The notes under the pieces were generated by a model. That model saw only the letters and a list, made by a program, of their open reading frames with translations, ran no database searches and was not told the DNA's origin. From the NCBI GenBank assembly GCA_025937785.1, contig JAICQQ010000039.1, positions 1 through 48,211 on the forward strand: DNA of 48,211 bases, written 5' to 3'. The DNA comes from Polyangiaceae bacterium (lineage in GTDB: Bacteria; Myxococcota_A; Polyangia; Polyangiales; Polyangiaceae). Position numbers and translations under genes: made by a program. Position 1 is the first letter of the stretch, and every line of letters starts with the position of its first letter. Of the stretch, positions 45,922 through 48,211 are shown in pieces.

Positions 45922-48211
45922 TCAAAAGCTGGCAATGTTCAGTGGCCCCCACGGATCGTCCAGCGGTGCCAGGTTCACTCGAATCACCCCACCCTGGCAA
46001 TGATTGCCGAGGACCGTGAAGCGACGCTCCGGTGCCAGGATGCTCAACGCCATCGCTGCGTCGGAGCTCGGTATCCGTTCGAGCTGATTGGCGTGGGTCA
46101 CGACCGAAGAGCCGGCGATGGACGCGACCGCGGCGTTGGAATCGCTGGAAGTGGTGAGGCGACACCGGTTGTCGGAGACACCAATCGACCCGCTCACACG
46201 CGCGGAGATGGCAGGCGCGCTTCCGGTCGTACGCACCGAATTGTTTCTCAGTGAAGCGCTATCTCGCACAGCGGGCAAGAGGGCGAGCAGAGAGTCTGTG
46301 AGGACGAGCACCGCGGCGTCCGCTGCACTCGCGAACGGGATGAACGCCACGTTCCGCAAGGTTTCGGTGCTGATGGCGTCCAGGAGACCAGGGAATATCC
46401 CGACGCCCCCGAGTAGGATGCCGGTGAAGCGCGAGCCGCTGGCCGCCGAGGCTGGGTCGGGACCTCGCTCCAGGCTGTTGCCGGAAACCTCGACGTCTTC
46501 GGCAGGGGTGAGCACCCGAATTCCAGCGCCTCGCCCGGAGAACTCGTGGGTGGCTATCCGACTGAGCACGTTGCCGGTGATGCGGGTCTGCCGGGCACCC
46601 AGCACTTCGATCGCAACTCGCCACGAGTTCGCCGCTGCCCCTTCGGCAAAGCCGTCGATGTCGTTGTTGCTGATCGTGACTCGTTGCGCCCGCTGCGCAA
46701 GTATGGCTGACGAGAAGCCCCGTTCTTCGCCCACCGTGCCGATATTGCGCAGCTGATTGTTTTCGATCACGAGAACATCGGCGCTTGCGTCGCTGGTCAT
46801 GACGATGCCACCCGCGACGTCTTCGATGAAGTTCTGCTTGATCATGCCCGAGCTGACATGCGTGCGAATCTGAATCGCGTCGCCACCTAGCCCGCTGATG
46901 CGGTTGGTCAAGACGTGAGCGCGTTCGATCTCCTTCGAGATGAGCCCCACGTCGAGTACCACCCCGATATTATCGAGCAACGGTTGATCCGACGAAGGGG
47001 CGAAAGCGCCGATGTCATTGCCCCAGACCCGGGTGTTGTCCGTAGCAAAGTTGATCGCGTTCGCATTCGTCGTCACCGTGTTTTCACAGATGTCGACCCG
47101 GGAAGCCCGCAACGCTGGAGCGAGGGTAAACCCGGCAGAAAGCACGGAAAACTCGCTCGAGCCGAACAGTTGATTGTGCGCGACGCGCGAATCGCCCAAA
47201 TGCAGGGTCAGGTTCGCCAAACCAATGCCGCGCCGCAACCCGACGATGAGGTTGTCTTCGATGTACAGCCCGAACGTGAGCGTGTAGGCGCGCCCGGCCT
47301 CGAGATTCACGTGCTTGCCGAGCGATGACGAGTCGTCGAGGTCGGCGGAGATGGAATGGACACCTGCAGCGCCCAATAGCAGGTTGTCCGTGATGCGGCA
47401 TTCGAACAGGACGCCGTTCAAGCCGATGGCGAGTCCCTCGCGGCCCTCGAGTCCGAGCTGCAGCAAGGCACAACGCTCGACCCGCGCCATGAAGGTGTTC
47501 TGGATCAAGAGCGCCATGCTCGCGGACTCGCGCACGGCCAGCGCGACCACGCTGAAGCGCGACAGGTTCACATCGACGCACCTCGACACGCGAACGGCGG
47601 GCCCGCTGCCCAGGTACAACAACAGTGTCTTTAGACCGTGCCCCTCGATCTGGACGGAGCGCGCGCCGCTCAGCAGAAGCGGCTCGCTCCCCAGCAAGTA
47701 CTCACCCGGGCCGAGGCAGACTTTGCCGCCCGCAGCGCTGACGCGATCGATCGCCATCTGTATGGTGAACGCGCCACTGTTGTGCGACTCGGCGCTGACG
47801 CACTCGGTGCAATCGCAGCCTCCCTCGTCGAACTCGGGCGGCCAGAAGCTGCGACAATCGCTGACCTGATCTGGGAACAACACGATGGCCAAGCGGCAGT
47901 AGTGGTGGATGATGCCTCTCGGGGGTGCTGCAACGAGCTTTTCCACCGAGGCATCGACGGTACGCGCCGCGAAGCACCAGTACTCGCCTGTCCGATACCC
48001 GCCGCCCGAGGGTGTTTCGCTGAAGGTGATCTCGACGCCATCCTCCAGCACGAGTGTGCCGCCACCGGCTGCGATCTGGATCACTCCGCCGTTGGCGTCC
48101 ACGTCGTCGATCACGTTGTTCGACGCATCGAGTACGGCACCCTGCTGATCCCAGCGACGGATCCGCGTGTGACGCGACTGAGGATCGACGGCGTCGAACA
48201 CTCCCGCCGGC
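45922..48211 (-). CDS. Parallel beta-helix protein with DUF6519-like N-terminal part (partial)
   Basis: The frame is open to the window edge, so the start is missing; GTG 48201 is internal (it reads ...PAGVFDAVD). Residues near the left of the fragment contain HTRIRRWDQ, TLVLEDGVEITFSE, GYRTGEYWCFAARTV and HHYCRLAIVLF, the pattern of DUF6519 proteins. A Cys-rich bridge (CDCTEC) leads to a long right-handed beta-helix (about 150-760) with regular Asn-x-Ile/Leu and Gly turns (ENNQLRNIG, ISNNDIDGF, ITGNVLSRI). DUF6519/beta-helix proteins are often found with phage-tail-like or contractile injection clusters, where they may be fibres or sugar-binding lyases. It is followed by the LysM-like gene. 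This part of the assignment is by family resemblance. Confidence 0.8.
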   Translation of the reverse strand, partial: PAGVFDAVDPQSRHTRIRRWDQQGAVLDASNNVIDDVDANGGVIQIAAGGGTLVLEDGVEITFSETPSGGGYRTGEYWCFAARTVDASVEKLVAAPPRGIIHHYCRLAIVLFPDQVSDCRSFWPPEFDEGGCDCTECVSAESHNSGAFTIQMAIDRVSAAGGKVCLGPGEYLLGSEPLLLSGARSVQIEGHGLKTLLLYLGSGPAVRVSRCVDVNLSRFSVVALAVRESASMALLIQNTFMARVERCALLQLGLEGREGLAIGLNGVLFECRITDNLLLGAAGVHSISADLDDSSSLGKHVNLEAGRAYTLTFGLYIEDNLIVGLRRGIGLANLTLHLGDSRVAHNQLFGSSEFSVLSAGFTLAPALRASRVDICENTVTTNANAINFATDNTRVWGNDIGAFAPSSDQPLLDNIGVVLDVGLISKEIERAHVLTNRISGLGGDAIQIRTHVSSGMIKQNFIEDVAGGIVMTSDASADVLVIENNQLRNIGTVGEERGFSSAILAQRAQRVTISNNDIDGFAEGAAANSWRVAIEVLGARQTRITGNVLSRIATHEFSGRGAGIRVLTPAEDVEVSGNSLERGPDPASAASGSRFTGILLGGVGIFPGLLDAISTETLRNVAFIPFASAADAAVLVLTDSLLALLPAVRDSASLRNNSVRTTGSAPAISARVSGSIGVSDNRCRLTTSSDSNAAVASIAGSSVVTHANQLERIPSSDAAMALSILAPERRFTVLGNHCQGGVIRVNLAPLDDPWGPLNIASF

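Overview
The window is high-GC bacterial DNA with long overlapping ORFs on both strands. Gene content points to the Myxococcota, most likely a Polyangia-type myxobacterium. The main clues are a eukaryote-like Ser/Thr kinase with a zinc ribbon, several FHA proteins, many lipoproteins, and two secreted CxxCH proteins with a C-terminal helix plus Arg tail resembling the MYXO-CTERM sorting signal. The taxon is inferred, since no rRNA is present. The order looks like ordinary chromosome: 43 protein genes are supported (two cut by the window ends), with one tRNA-Lys and no IS element, integrase or CRISPR array.

Layout. 1-5.5 kb (+): the end of an unknown gene, a 354-bp gap with a hexamer repeat, two small unknown proteins, a protein with a PEP-utiliser swivel domain that has lost its histidine, an RluA-type pseudouridine synthase and a lipoprotein. 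5.6-7.9 kb (+): a zinc-ribbon Ser/Thr kinase and a DUF5678-like protein. 7.9-10.1 kb (-): a coiled-coil/linker protein and a lipoprotein, divergent from lgt (+). 11.3-17.4 kb (-): a tightly packed run DUF218 - HEAT/cyclophilin lipoprotein - coaX - btuF - btuD - btuC. 17.4-19.4 kb (+): a membrane-anchored sulfatase/LTA-synthase-like enzyme. 19.4-24.4 kb: an FHA protein coupled to a hybrid histidine kinase (-), pcnB (+), and a zinc-ribbon/double-FHA protein (-). 24.4-33.4 kb (-): a signal-peptidase-like protein without its lysine, a secreted trypsin-like protease, a TPR-like protein, proB, a Cys-rich lipoprotein, then a coupled cluster: UDP-sugar pyrophosphorylase, an outer-membrane-barrel/SppA fusion, an ABC ATPase relic and a small protein. 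33.5-36.1 kb (+): a STAS-like protein, a small lipoprotein and a secreted transglutaminase. 36.1-41.3 kb (-): two tandem CxxCH proteins, a methyl-accepting protein, a lipoprotein and an NtrY-like kinase. 41.4-44.9 kb (+): a large lipoprotein, a single-domain response regulator and tRNA-Lys(CTT). 45.3 kb to the end (-): a LysM-like protein and a beta-helix protein cut by the window, resembling parts of phage-tail-like particles.

How the genes may work together. Envelope biology dominates: lipoprotein maturation (lgt), signal-peptide turnover (SppA), a signal-peptidase relative, periplasmic folding (cyclophilin) and many exported proteins. Signalling is the second theme. The most unusual features are four enzyme-family proteins that have lost catalytic residues: the PEP swivel domain, the signal peptidase, the ABC ATPase and one receiver domain. 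The most system-like candidate is the translationally coupled UDPGP / barrel-SppA / pseudo-ABC / small-protein cluster at 28.5-33.4 kb.
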